From Allobosea sp. ASV33 (GTDB lineage Bacteria; Pseudomonadota; Alphaproteobacteria; Rhizobiales; Beijerinckiaceae), in NCBI RefSeq assembly GCF_016428755.1, contig NZ_JAELTI010000036.1, positions 1 through 46,261 of the forward strand: a stretch of 46,261 nt of DNA, given 5' to 3'. Below, piece after piece: positions 35,125-43,829 of the stretch (positions within the stretch are counted from its first letter, which is position 1; the number at the start of each line of letters is the position of its first letter). Below the pieces are notes generated by a model. It was not told the DNA's origin and did not search any database. It saw only the letters and a program-made list of their open reading frames with translations. A program made the translations under genes and the position numbers.

Positions 35125-36396
35125 TCAGACGGCGTCCATCTTGCAGGCGCTGTCGGCCTTGCTGCCGAAGGCTTTCTCGATATCGGCCGGAGTCTTGGGC
35201 AGCTCGGCCTTGATGTCGAAATAGTCCCATTTGTCGGTGATCTTCGGCTTGATGCCGGCGACCAGCAGGCGGCTGATCATCTGGTGGTCGAAATCGCGAT
35301 AATGCACGTCGAGCCCGTCGCGCCTGGTCGACCATTTCTCGAGCGCGGCGACGATCGCCGCCGAATCCGTCGATTTCGCCGCCTCGATAGAGTCCAACAG
35401 GGTTTTCATGCCCATCCAGCCCATCCAGGCCTTGTCGGCGGCCGGGCGGTTGTATTTCTTCTCGTAGGCGGCGGCCATCGCCTGTTCTTCGGGCGGGTTG
35501 TTGGGGTTCTTGTAGTACCAGGTGATGGTGTAGAGGCCGTCGGCCGCGTCGGGGCCGACGCCCCAGAGATCGGTGTTGCCGACCGAGATCTCGGCGAAGG
35601 GTATGCGGCCCTTCATGCCGAGCTCGTTCCACTGTTTCAGGAAGGTGGTGAGGTCGCTGGCGGCGATGCCGCCGATGACGACGTCGGGCTTGGCCTGCCG
35701 GATCTTGAGGATGAAGGAAGAATAGTCTGGCGTGCCGACCGGCACTTCGTCGGCGCCGACGATGGTGATGCCGTTTGCCTTGGCGTATTCCTCGAAGGAG
35801 CGCTTGATGTCCTGGCCGAAGGCATAGGCTGCGGTCAGCAGATACCATTTCTTGCCGACATCGGCGCAGTAGGGCGCCAGCACCCGCACATGCACGTCGA
35901 CCGGCGGCTGCAGGCGGAAAGTGTATTTGTTGCAGGATTTGCCGGTGAGATCGCCGGTGGCGGCGTTGGCGGCGATGTAGGGCACCTTGGCCTTTTTGGC
36001 GACCGCGGAGATTGCGAGAGCGAAGGAGCTGAGCGCGCCGCCGACCATGCCGACGACCTTGTGCTCGCCGACGAGACGCTCGGCATTCTGCTGGGCGCCT
36101 TGCGGGTTGGGCTCGTCGAGCCAGACGATCTCGGCGGGGCGGCCGAGCAGCATGTTGTTGCGCTGTTCGAGCGCCAGCATGCCGCCCTGGGCGAGGTATT
36201 CCGATTGATCGACGATCGTGCCGGTCTTGGCCCAGATCATGCCGATCTTGATCGGCTCGGCAGCGGCGGCATTGCCGATATAGGGCATACCGAGCTTGGC
36301 CGAGACGATGCCGCTGGCGCCTAGTGACCCGGCGCCGAGGAGCAGGCTACGGCGCCTGATGGCGCTGGTGAATGATGGTTTGCGAGCGTCTGTCAC
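35125..36396 (-). CDS. ABC transporter substrate-binding protein, Liv/amide type (periplasmic)
   Basis: 423 aa, type I periplasmic-binding fold (peripla_BP_6). A twin-arginine-like leader (RRRSLLLGAG at 14-23) with cleavage near NAAAA (about 42-46) precedes the mature PIKIGMIWAKTGTIVDQSEY. The start is GTG 36396 with GGGAGG 6-8 nt upstream. It is the first gene of the leftward operon and determines its substrate. Members of this branch bind amino acids, amides, urea or aromatic and alicyclic acids; the neighbours favour a cyclic acid. Two operator-like repeats lie in the divergent promoter. Confidence 0.9.
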   Translation of the reverse strand: MTDARKPSFTSAIRRRSLLLGAGSLGASGIVSAKLGMPYIGNAAAAEPIKIGMIWAKTGTIVDQSEYLAQGGMLALEQRNNMLLGRPAEIVWLDEPNPQGAQQNAERLVGEHKVVGMVGGALSSFALAISAVAKKAKVPYIAANAATGDLTGKSCNKYTFRLQPPVDVHVRVLAPYCADVGKKWYLLTAAYAFGQDIKRSFEEYAKANGITIVGADEVPVGTPDYSSFILKIRQAKPDVVIGGIAASDLTTFLKQWNELGMKGRIPFAEISVGNTDLWGVGPDAADGLYTITWYYKNPNNPPEEQAMAAAYEKKYNRPAADKAWMGWMGMKTLLDSIEAAKSTDSAAIVAALEKWSTRRDGLDVHYRDFDHQMISRLLVAGIKPKITDKWDYFDIKAELPKTPADIEKAFGSKADSACKMDAV

Positions 36397-36490
36397 GACG
36401 TCCTCCCTGTCTGGCGTTCCCTTGCCGTGTCGATCTTCTTGTCGGTCCGTCCGTTTCGGCGGCGTGCGGCGGCGAAGGCTGTAACATAAA

Positions 36491-36536
36491 TGGAATCTAA
36501 TTCCACTATTAATTTCAGAATTGGAATTCTATTCTG
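36491..36536. promoter_or_regulatory. Two operator-like repeats in the divergent promoter (candidate IclR sites)
   Basis: The perfect dyad TGGAAT-CTA-ATTCCA (36491-36505) is followed 31 bp later by the imperfect copy TGGAAT-TCT-ATTCTG (36522-36536), about three helix turns apart on the same face. The second overlaps another dyad, AGAATT-GG-AATTCT (36517-36530). The block is strikingly AT-rich and lies between the Liv operon and the Gfo/Idh-IclR genes. The IclR regulator encoded one gene away is the natural candidate to bind it. Confidence 0.6.
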
Positions 36537-36592
36537 ATTTGTGTTGACGCTCCCCGGTGCGGCCGACATAAATGGGGGTGGGAGAGAAACGC

Positions 36593-37639
36593 ATGAAACC
36601 GCTGTCGATCGGGCTCGTCGGAGCCGGTGCCATTGGCCGCATGCATGCCGACGTGATTGCAGGCAGCGGCTTCGCGGAGATCGTTGCCGTCGCCGATCCG
36701 ACCGAGGCCGGCCGCCTCTACTGCCTGGAGCGCGGGCTGCCCTGGTGCTCAAGCCACCACGCGCTACTCGAAGCGGGCGGCGTCGAGGCGCTCATCATCG
36801 CCACGCCTAACCAGAGCCATCTGGAGATCGGTCTGGCGGCGATCGCCCATGGCGTCCCCGCGCTGATCGAGAAGCCGGTCGCGGTCACTGTGGCTGAAGG
36901 GGAGGAGCTGTCGGCGGCATCGGCCAAGGCCGGCGTGCCGATCCTCGTCGGGCATCACCGCCGGCACAATCCGATCATCGCCAAGGCGCGCGAACTGGTG
37001 GGGCAGGGCGCGCTCGGGCGCCTGACGAACGCGACGGTGCTCTACACGTTCTTCAAGCATGACGCCTATTTCGATCTGGCTTGGCGGCGGGAGCCTGGCG
37101 GCGGGCCAATCCTCATCAACCTGATCCACGAGATCGACCTGATCCGCTTCGTCTGCGGCGAGGTTGCGGCCGTGCAGGCGGTGACGTCGGGCCGCGTCCG
37201 GGGCCTGCCGGTCGAGGATACGGCGGCGGTGCTGCTGGAACTCGAGAACGGCGCGCTCGTCACGGTCAGCCTGTCCGACACTGCGGTCACGCCCTGGAGC
37301 TGGGATCTGGTTTCGGGCGAATTGCCGAACTATCCCTGGCAGGAGAAGCCGGTGAACTCGCACTTCATCTCGGGCACGGAAGGTTCGCTGGCGCTGCCCA
37401 GCCTCGACCATTGGCGCTATGACGGCGAAAAGAGCTGGTTCGCCCCGATCACGCAGGAGGCGATCCCGATCGAGCGCCAAAGCCCCTACATACGCCAGCT
37501 CCGGCACCTCTTCGACGTCGTGCGCCACGGTGTCCGGCCGCTGATCGATGCCGCCGATGCGACGCGTACGCTGAAAGTGACCCTTGCCGTCCAGGACGCG
37601 GCGCGCCAGAGACAGCGTCTGGAGATGCAGTTTGGATAG
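36593..37639 (+). CDS. Gfo/Idh/MocA-family NAD(P)-dependent oxidoreductase
   Basis: 348 aa. The Rossmann GAGAIG (10-15) is followed by the family EKP motif at 93-95 (LIEKPVAVT) with its catalytic Lys, and by HEIDLIRF near 178 with the active-site His/Asp. The C-terminal alpha/beta domain is complete. ATG 36593, after GGGAGAG, is preferred over 36572. Enzymes of this family oxidise sugars, inositols and other cyclic polyols. It is divergent from the importer operon and 4 bp upstream of the IclR gene. Confidence 0.9.
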   Translation: MKPLSIGLVGAGAIGRMHADVIAGSGFAEIVAVADPTEAGRLYCLERGLPWCSSHHALLEAGGVEALIIATPNQSHLEIGLAAIAHGVPALIEKPVAVTVAEGEELSAASAKAGVPILVGHHRRHNPIIAKARELVGQGALGRLTNATVLYTFFKHDAYFDLAWRREPGGGPILINLIHEIDLIRFVCGEVAAVQAVTSGRVRGLPVEDTAAVLLELENGALVTVSLSDTAVTPWSWDLVSGELPNYPWQEKPVNSHFISGTEGSLALPSLDHWRYDGEKSWFAPITQEAIPIERQSPYIRQLRHLFDVVRHGVRPLIDAADATRTLKVTLAVQDAARQRQRLEMQFG

Positions 37640-37643
37640 GGCG

Positions 37644-38501
37644 ATGGCAAAGCGGATCGAGGACGAGGCAGGGCTGGACGATACCGAGCAGGCCCCGAGC
37701 GGGTTGCTCGAGCGCACCCTCGGCGTTCTCGAACTGCTCGCGCAGAATGCGCGGGGGCTGCCGCTCTTCGAGATCGCCGAGCGGCTGAAGATTCCGCGCA
37801 GCGCCACCCATCGTGTGCTCTCCAGCCTAGCGGATCATGGCTATGTCAGGCAGGAGCGCCATCACGGCACCTATGAGCTGACCGCCAAGATCGCATCGCT
37901 CGCCTTCAGCTTCCTGGCGGGGACGGGCATCACCGATCTCGCCCAGCCGATCCTCGATCATCTCGCGCGGGAATCGGCGGAGCTGGTGCGCCTCGCCTTG
38001 ATCGACGGACGTGAGCTCGTCTGGGTGGCGAAATCGCAGGGCTCGCCCTTCGGGCTGCGCTACGATCCCGATATGGGGCAGGCGGGCCGGCTGTCCTGCT
38101 CGGCCAGCGGACATGCCTGGCTGTCTTGCCTGCCGGAGGAGGAGGCGATCGCGCTCATCGAGCGGCAGGGCTATGGCTCGCGCGAGGAGTTCGGCCCGCG
38201 CGCGCCGCAGACGCAAGCGGCGGTGCTGAAATATCTGCGCCAGGCGCGCAAGCGCGGCTTCAGCATCGTCGTCCAGACCTATTCGCCCTGGATGAACGCG
38301 ACCGCCGCTCCGATCCGCAATCCGCAGACGAAGGACGTGGTCGGCGCCGTGGTGATCGCGGGGCCGCATATCCGATTGACGGAAGAGAAGATGCTGGCGC
38401 TATCGCCGATGCTGCTCAGCGCGGCGCGGGAATTGTCGCTGGCGATGGGAGCGAGCCCCAGCCTCGCCTCCCGGCAATCGCGAGGGCCGTTCTTCGGCTG
38501 A
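37644..38501 (+). CDS. IclR-family transcriptional regulator
   Basis: 285 aa. The N-terminal winged helix is at about 20-85 (LLERTLGVLELLAQNARGLP, then IPRSATHRVLSSLADHGYVR) and the GAF-like effector domain at about 95-265 (ELVRLALIDGRELVWVAKSQ, LSCSASGHAWL). ATG 37644 follows the oxidoreductase stop by 4 bp. IclR proteins often control aromatic and alicyclic acid catabolism. Its likely sites are the paired TGGAAT-N3-ATTCCA repeats at 36491-36536, which would let it control the importer operon and its own. Confidence 0.92.
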   Translation: MAKRIEDEAGLDDTEQAPSGLLERTLGVLELLAQNARGLPLFEIAERLKIPRSATHRVLSSLADHGYVRQERHHGTYELTAKIASLAFSFLAGTGITDLAQPILDHLARESAELVRLALIDGRELVWVAKSQGSPFGLRYDPDMGQAGRLSCSASGHAWLSCLPEEEAIALIERQGYGSREEFGPRAPQTQAAVLKYLRQARKRGFSIVVQTYSPWMNATAAPIRNPQTKDVVGAVVIAGPHIRLTEEKMLALSPMLLSAARELSLAMGASPSLASRQSRGPFFG

Positions 38502-38560
38502 GCCGGCTTCGCTCCGAGGAGGAACCGACCGGCAGGCCGGAGACGCGACGGGAGGTTCGA

Positions 38561-39460
38561 TTGAAGGTTCTCATCACTGGCGGCGCCGGCTTCCTCGGCG
38601 CCTGGATCTGCCGGCGCCTGTCGTGTCGCGGCGACGCCATCCGAATCTTCGACAGGGCCGAGAACCGGGCGACCATCGCGGCTATCGCAGGTAGCGAGGC
38701 CGCCGCGGCCTGCGAATGGGTAACGGGCGATATCGTCGACGGCGAGGCTGTTGCGGCTGCTGCGCGCGGCTGCGACGCGATCATCCACCTTGCCGGCGTG
38801 CTGACGCTGGCCTGCAAGGAGAATCCGGTTCGTGGCGCTGAGATCAACCTGATCGGAACGCTCAACGTCTTCGAGGCAGCGCTCCGCCACGGCATCGGTA
38901 AGGTCGTCTACACCAGCAGCGCCGGTGCCTATAGGCCGCAGAGCGGCGAGCTTCCGGTACCCACCTCGCATTACGGGGCGTTCAAGCTCGCCTGCGAGGG
39001 CAGTGCGCGGGCCTATTTCGCCGATCACGGCCTCTCCAGCATCGGCTTCCGGCCTTATGTCGTCTACGGGCCGGGCCGGGACAGCGGCCTCAGCGCCGGG
39101 CCCTCCCTTGCCTGCCGGGCCGCAGCGCGTAGCGAACCCTATGTCTTTCCCTATGAAGGAAGGGCGGGGCTCGTCTATGCCGGCGACGTCGCTGCGGCCT
39201 ATGACAGCGCGCTGCGCCACCAGGTCGCGGGAGCTCATGTCTTCAACATGATCGGCGAACAGGCCGCGCCGGAAGACGTGATCGCCGAACTGCTCAAGCT
39301 GGCCCCGGATTGCGACATCCGCCGTGGCGGCGCGCCGATGCCCTCGGCACCGGAGATCGCGGAAGGTCCGTTGCGGGAGGTGCTCGCCGACGTGCCCTTT
39401 ACATCGCTTCGGGAAGGCATCGCCCGAACCTTCGCCTTCTGTCGCGACGGGAGCCTGTAG
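38561..39460 (+). CDS. NAD-dependent epimerase/dehydratase (extended SDR)
   Basis: 299 aa from TTG 38561, supported by a perfect GGAGG 5 nt upstream and by an N-terminus (KVLITGGAGFLGAWICRRL) that starts at the first Rossmann strand. GGAGFLG is at 7-13, a catalytic Ser lies in VYTSSAGAY and the Tyr-x3-Lys in SHYGAFK. The longer upstream frame overlaps the IclR gene and is rejected. Family members epimerise or oxidise sugar or polyol substrates; here it may act on a cyclic hydroxy acid or sugar acid. It is followed closely by a TIM-barrel gene. Confidence 0.87.
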   Translation: MKVLITGGAGFLGAWICRRLSCRGDAIRIFDRAENRATIAAIAGSEAAAACEWVTGDIVDGEAVAAAARGCDAIIHLAGVLTLACKENPVRGAEINLIGTLNVFEAALRHGIGKVVYTSSAGAYRPQSGELPVPTSHYGAFKLACEGSARAYFADHGLSSIGFRPYVVYGPGRDSGLSAGPSLACRAAARSEPYVFPYEGRAGLVYAGDVAAAYDSALRHQVAGAHVFNMIGEQAAPEDVIAELLKLAPDCDIRRGGAPMPSAPEIAEGPLREVLADVPFTSLREGIARTFAFCRDGSL

Positions 39461-39463
39461 CAG

Positions 39464-40303
39464 TTGCGGCTCGCTGCCCATACCTTCGGCTTCGTCTGGC
39501 AGGAGAGCGCCGAGGCCGCGCTGAAGGCCATCGCCTCGGCCGGCTTCCGTCATGTCCAGCTCATGGCCGCGCCGCCGCATTTCGATCCCTGGCGCGACGA
39601 TGCCGCACGCACGGCGCGCTTGCGGGAATTGATCGCGCGATACGGCCTCGAGCTGCTGGCCGGCGATCTCGCGAGCAGCGACATCAATCTGGCGAGCGCT
39701 TCCACGGAGGTAGTGAGTTTCTCGGTCGATGCCTATAAGCGGCTGATCGCGCGCTGCGCCGAGCTTGGGGTTGCTGCGGTCTGCGTCGGCTCCGGGCGAC
39801 GGCATGCCCTGCTTGCCAAGGCGAACGACCGGGTGATGGAAAGCTTCCGCCCGGCCTTCCGCGAGATCGTCGCCGAAGCCCGCCGCCACGGCCTCGGCGT
39901 CGGGCTCGAAAACCATCCCCATGGGCTGCTCGCCGACGCCGACAGCATTCGCGGCTTCATCGAGGAGGAAGGCTACCGGGACGTGACGGTGATCTACGAT
40001 GTCGCCAATGCCGTCGCGATCGGCGAGGATCCGATCGAGGGCCTCGCGGCGCTCGCCCCCTCTCTCAGCATCGTGCACCTCTCCGACAGTCCGGCCGGGC
40101 AATGGCGGCATGACCCGATCGGCAGCGGCGGCATCGATTTCGATGCGATCGGACGGGAGCTGAGGCGGCAGGGTTACCACGGCCCGGTCGCACTCGAGAT
40201 CCTCTCGGAAACGCCGTTGCAGGGCCTTCTCGATGGCGCCCGCAAGCTCGTCGAAGGCGGATGGACCTTCGAGGGGCCGCTGCCTGCTGTGAAATCCGCG
40301 TAG
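39464..40303 (+). CDS. TIM-barrel sugar-phosphate isomerase/epimerase or dehydroshikimate-dehydratase-like protein
   Basis: 279 aa from TTG 39464. The four metal ligands of the xylose-isomerase-like barrel are clear: Glu149 (VGLENH), Asp179 (VIYDVANA), His205 (IVHLSDS) and Glu245 (VALEI). QWRHDPIGSGGIDF fits the active-site loop of the family. It is a more canonical metalloenzyme than the barrel protein at 25838. Candidate activities are ketose 3-epimerase, inosose dehydratase or 3-dehydroshikimate dehydratase. It converges on the SDR operon with only 4 bp between the stops. Confidence 0.87.
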   Translation: MRLAAHTFGFVWQESAEAALKAIASAGFRHVQLMAAPPHFDPWRDDAARTARLRELIARYGLELLAGDLASSDINLASASTEVVSFSVDAYKRLIARCAELGVAAVCVGSGRRHALLAKANDRVMESFRPAFREIVAEARRHGLGVGLENHPHGLLADADSIRGFIEEEGYRDVTVIYDVANAVAIGEDPIEGLAALAPSLSIVHLSDSPAGQWRHDPIGSGGIDFDAIGRELRRQGYHGPVALEILSETPLQGLLDGARKLVEGGWTFEGPLPAVKSA

Positions 40304-40307
40304 CGGC

Positions 40308-41072
40308 TCAGCCGGGCGAGGCGTCCCCGGCATCGGAGAAAGCCTGCCAGCCGCCGTCGACGCTGAGGATCGCGCCGGTGACATAGGAGGCGGCCGGCGA
40401 GCACAGGAACCAGCCGGCCTCGGCGATCTCCTCCGGCTCGGCGAGGCGGCCCATCGGAATGCGCCGTTCCAGCTTTTGCCGGTCGATCCGGCCGGCCGCC
40501 TCCAGCGTCCTGACCAGCGCCGTCCCGACATAGCCCGGCGCGAGCGCGTTGACCCGGATGCCGCGGCCGGCCCATTCGCAGGCGAGGTTCTTCGTCATCT
40601 GGGCGATGCCGGCCTTCGCGGCGCCATAGGCGTTGCGGCGCGGCAGGCCGCCGAGCCCGGCGATCGAGCTGATGTTCAGGATTGCGCCGCGCTCCATCAT
40701 GAACCGCGCAACCTCGCGCGACATGAGAAAGGTGCCGTTGAGATGGACTTTCAGCACCCGCTCGAAATGGCCGATATCCTGTTCCAGCGTCGGCAGATGG
40801 GTGTCCCCGATGCCGGCATTGTTGACGAGGATGTCGATGCCGCCCAGCCCGGAGGCCGCTGCCGCCACCGCAGCGCGAACAGAAGCCTCGTCCGAGACAT
40901 CGCAGGCAAGCGCGATGTGATCGGCTCCGAGTTCCGCCGCGCGTGCAGCAGCGCGCTCGCCCGCGATATCGGCAAGCGCGACCCGGCAGCCGGCCGCAGC
41001 GAAGCGGCGGGCAAGCGCCCAGCCGATGCCGTCGGCTGCGCCGGTGATGATCGCAGCGGGTTGCGTTGCCAT
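40308..41072 (-). CDS. SDR-family NAD(P)-dependent oxidoreductase
   Basis: 254 aa. Cofactor motif TGAADGIG is at 10-17, NNAG at 84-87, catalytic Ser136, Tyr149 and Lys153 (YGAAK), with the C-terminus VTGAILSVDGG. It lies 13 bp after the previous SDR in the AraC-linked operon flavoprotein-SDR-SDR. All key residues are intact. A hydroxyl-to-ketone oxidation that prepares the substrate for ring desaturation by the adjacent flavoprotein is plausible. Confidence 0.9.
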   Translation of the reverse strand: MATQPAAIITGAADGIGWALARRFAAAGCRVALADIAGERAAARAAELGADHIALACDVSDEASVRAAVAAAASGLGGIDILVNNAGIGDTHLPTLEQDIGHFERVLKVHLNGTFLMSREVARFMMERGAILNISSIAGLGGLPRRNAYGAAKAGIAQMTKNLACEWAGRGIRVNALAPGYVGTALVRTLEAAGRIDRQKLERRIPMGRLAEPEEIAEAGWFLCSPAASYVTGAILSVDGGWQAFSDAGDASPG

Positions 41073-41085
41073 GATCCGGTCTCCG

Positions 41086-41931
41086 TCAATCCGCCGCTGC
41101 CTCGCCCGGCGCGTGGCCCGGCCGCGGGATCAGGCTCATCAATCCGCGCGTGAAGCCGCCATCGACGGTGATCTCCTCGCCATTGACATAGGCGGCCCGG
41201 TCGCTCGCCAGGAACAGCACGGCGTCGGCGATATCCTCGGGTCGCCCGATCCGTACCTGCGGCACCGCTGCCTCGCGCCGGCGCTTCAGCTCCGGGTCGG
41301 CGTAGAAGCTCTGGCTCATCGGGGTCAGTACGAGGCCCGGGCTGACGACGTTGCTGCGGATGCCCTGCGACCCCCATTCGAGCGCGATCTGCCGCGACAG
41401 CATGACGATGCCTGCCTTGCTGACGCTGTAGGCGCCGCTGAAGGCCTGCGCATGCGTACCCGCCACGGAGGCGACATGGACAATGGAACCGCCGCCAATC
41501 GGGCGCATCTGCCGCGCGAAGGCCTGGGCGCAGAGGAAATAGCCGGTCAGGTTGACCGCGAGCACGGCATTCCATTCCGCGGGGCTCAGGGTTTCCAATG
41601 CGCCCGGCCGAAGCAATGCGGCATTGTTGACCAGCACCCGGCAAGGACCGAATTGCGTCCGGCAGGCCTCGGCCGCGGACTCGATGCTGGCGGGATCCGA
41701 GACGTCGCAGGCAAAGACGGCGCCATCCGCTCCGGTCTGCCGGATGGCGGCGAGCGTTGCTTCGGCCGCGGCCGGCGACCGATCCAGCATGGCGATCCGG
41801 GCGCCCGACCCGGCGAGGGCGAGGGCGATCGCGCGCCCAAGCCCGCCGCCGGCGCCGGTGACGACACAGACGGAATCCTTCAAGCCCGGCATGGTCGGGG
41901 TGTCGTTGTCCATCGTCTTCACCCGGCTCAC
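41086..41931 (-). CDS. SDR-family NAD(P)-dependent oxidoreductase
   Basis: 281 aa from GTG 41931, which overlaps the flavoprotein stop in GTGA; ATG 41913 is an alternative that loses six residues. The TGAGGGLG cofactor motif is at 25-32 and NNAALL replaces the usual NNAG. The active-site YSVSK lies near residue 160 and VNGEEITVDGG near the end. The C-terminus has a proline-rich tail (LIPRPGHAPGEAAAD). It is probably one of two sequential alcohol dehydrogenases acting with the flavoprotein encoded upstream. Confidence 0.88.
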   Translation of the reverse strand: MSRVKTMDNDTPTMPGLKDSVCVVTGAGGGLGRAIALALAGSGARIAMLDRSPAAAEATLAAIRQTGADGAVFACDVSDPASIESAAEACRTQFGPCRVLVNNAALLRPGALETLSPAEWNAVLAVNLTGYFLCAQAFARQMRPIGGGSIVHVASVAGTHAQAFSGAYSVSKAGIVMLSRQIALEWGSQGIRSNVVSPGLVLTPMSQSFYADPELKRRREAAVPQVRIGRPEDIADAVLFLASDRAAYVNGEEITVDGGFTRGLMSLIPRPGHAPGEAAAD

Positions 41932-43625
41932 GGTTCGCGACCGGCGAGGTGGCAGCCGGCCAGGTAGCCGAAGGTCATGATCGGGCCCAGCGTGATGCCG
42001 GCGCCGGGATAGCTGCCGCCCATCATGCTCGCCCTGTCGTTGCCGACGGCGTAGAGCCCTTCGATGGGCTCGCCTTCGGCCGAGAGCACTCGCCCGACGA
42101 CATCGGTCGAGAGCCCGTCGAAGGTGCCGAGGTCGCCCATCACCAGCTTCAGGGCGTAGAAGGGGGCCTTCCGGATCGGTGCCACGGTTGGATTTGGCTT
42201 GTGGTCGGGGTCCCCGAGGAAGCGGTTGAAGGCGCTGCGTCCGCGGCCGAAGGCGGGATCCTCGCCACGTTCGGCATCGCGGTTGAAGCCCTCGACCGTC
42301 GCCGCGAGTCCGGCCGGATCGATGCCGGCTGCCTGCGCGAGCTCGCTCAGCGTGCCGCCGCGCTTGAGATAGCCGCTGCGGACATAGCGGCCGGTCGGCA
42401 CCGGCGCCGGCTTGGCGAAGCCGAGGCCGTATTTGCGCATCGCGGCATGGTCGCAGATCAGCCAGGCCTCCGTCGGGCCGCCCTGCGCGTTGTCGGCGAT
42501 CATGGCGGCGCCGACGTCATGATAGGATTCCGACTCGTTGGTGAAACGCCGTCCGGCGCGGTTTACGGCGATCACGCCTGGTTTGTAGCGATCGACGAGA
42601 TGCGGAAAGACGCCGACGCGTCCCTTCGCCAGCGGCACTTCGGACACGGGCATCCAGGCGGCGGCGTTGGGATAGCGGATTTCGCAGCGTCTGCCTGCGG
42701 TCTCGGCCAGCCGGATACCGTCCCCGGTATTGCCGGGAGGCGTGGGCGAGACATGCCGACCGCCGCGCGCGACATGGGGATAGGCCACGGCCAACCGCGC
42801 CGCATCGTGAGGAAAGCCGCCGCAGGCGAGGACGACCGCACGCCGGGCGCGGATCTCCTTCTGCCCGCCCGAAGAGAAGCGGGCGCCCACGACACGCCCG
42901 CCCTCGACGATGAGACCCTCCGCAGGCGTTTCGGTCAGGATCGGGATGTCGAGGTCGAAGGCTGTCCTGGCCAGGCGGGCGGCCAGCGCGTTACCGCTGG
43001 TCACCTGCACGCCGCGCCGATAGAGCGCGAGATCCTTGATATGGGAGGCGAGGCGGCGCGCCACGTAGAGGGCGGAGGTCAGCGAGCGTGTCGCCCGGAA
43101 GAAGTGCTTCAAATCCTCGTTGGAGGAATTGAACATCATCCCGATGAAGGTGATCGTTTCCAGTGGCGGACGTAGCCGCCTTAGCTCCTTGCCGAGACGG
43201 CGCGCATCATAGGGCATGGCCGTCAGCGAGCGCCCTTTCGGCACGCCGCCCGGCCTATCCGGGTGATAGTCCGGATAGTTCGACAGCAGGAATCGGACGT
43301 CCGTCTCGCGCTCGAAGAACTCGATCATTCGCGGACCCGCGTCGAGGAAGGCCTCGACCACGTCCTCGGCGTAACAGTTTCCCGCCTCCTGCCGCAGATA
43401 GCTGCGGGCAGCGTCGCGGGAGTCGGGCAGGCCAGCCCTGGCCGCGTGAGCGTTGCCGGGAATCCAGAGCACGCCGCCGGAATAGGCCATGGTGCCGCCG
43501 AAAAACTTATCTTTTTCCGTAACGGCGACGTCGAGGCCATGCTTGCGAGCGGTGATGGCCGTGGACAGGCCGCCGGCGCCGGAGCCGATCACCAGAACAT
43601 CGCATTCGGCCGGGCGTTCTCTCAT
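41928..43625 (-). CDS. FAD-dependent dehydrogenase, 3-ketosteroid-delta1-dehydrogenase-like
   Basis: 565 aa, the third such flavoprotein in the island. FAD motif GSGAGG is at 14-19, GGTMAYSGGVLWIPG at about 43-57, SESYHD in the middle, and Tyr539-PGA-Gly543 with GITLGPIMTFGY at the C-terminus. It is closer in motifs to the 27337 enzyme than to the 29055 one. AGGAGG lies 6 nt before ATG 43625. It is the first gene of an operon divergent from an AraC-type regulator, so it is probably induced by its own substrate. Confidence 0.88.
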   Translation of the reverse strand: MRERPAECDVLVIGSGAGGLSTAITARKHGLDVAVTEKDKFFGGTMAYSGGVLWIPGNAHAARAGLPDSRDAARSYLRQEAGNCYAEDVVEAFLDAGPRMIEFFERETDVRFLLSNYPDYHPDRPGGVPKGRSLTAMPYDARRLGKELRRLRPPLETITFIGMMFNSSNEDLKHFFRATRSLTSALYVARRLASHIKDLALYRRGVQVTSGNALAARLARTAFDLDIPILTETPAEGLIVEGGRVVGARFSSGGQKEIRARRAVVLACGGFPHDAARLAVAYPHVARGGRHVSPTPPGNTGDGIRLAETAGRRCEIRYPNAAAWMPVSEVPLAKGRVGVFPHLVDRYKPGVIAVNRAGRRFTNESESYHDVGAAMIADNAQGGPTEAWLICDHAAMRKYGLGFAKPAPVPTGRYVRSGYLKRGGTLSELAQAAGIDPAGLAATVEGFNRDAERGEDPAFGRGRSAFNRFLGDPDHKPNPTVAPIRKAPFYALKLVMGDLGTFDGLSTDVVGRVLSAEGEPIEGLYAVGNDRASMMGGSYPGAGITLGPIMTFGYLAGCHLAGREP

Positions 43626-43794
43626 CTTGTATCCTCCTGAGGGCGCCTTAGCGGTGTCGCGCTATCCGGCGCGGGCCCGGTCATCGGCCGATGGGAGCGT
43701 TTCCTGTTCCGCTTTGCTGCGGTAACTCGCTCGCCAGCGTAGGGCGGCAGCGCGTCCCGGCAATGGACGCAGCACGGGAATAATTGTACTTTTA

Positions 43795-43805
43795 CCGTAA
43801 TACGG
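43795..43805. promoter_or_regulatory. Palindrome upstream of the AraC-type gene
   Basis: CCGTAATACGG is an 11-bp perfect dyad with one central base, 24 bp before ATG 43830 in the 204-bp divergent promoter to the flavoprotein operon. It is a candidate site for autoregulation by the AraC protein. AraC proteins usually bind direct repeats, so this is tentative. Confidence 0.35.
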
Positions 43806-43829
43806 AATGCCTCACGCATCAGGGGCGTC

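Noticed and set aside
38279..40531. A 750-codon minus-strand frame
   Set aside because: It covers the epimerase and barrel genes in antisense, with no recognisable fold.
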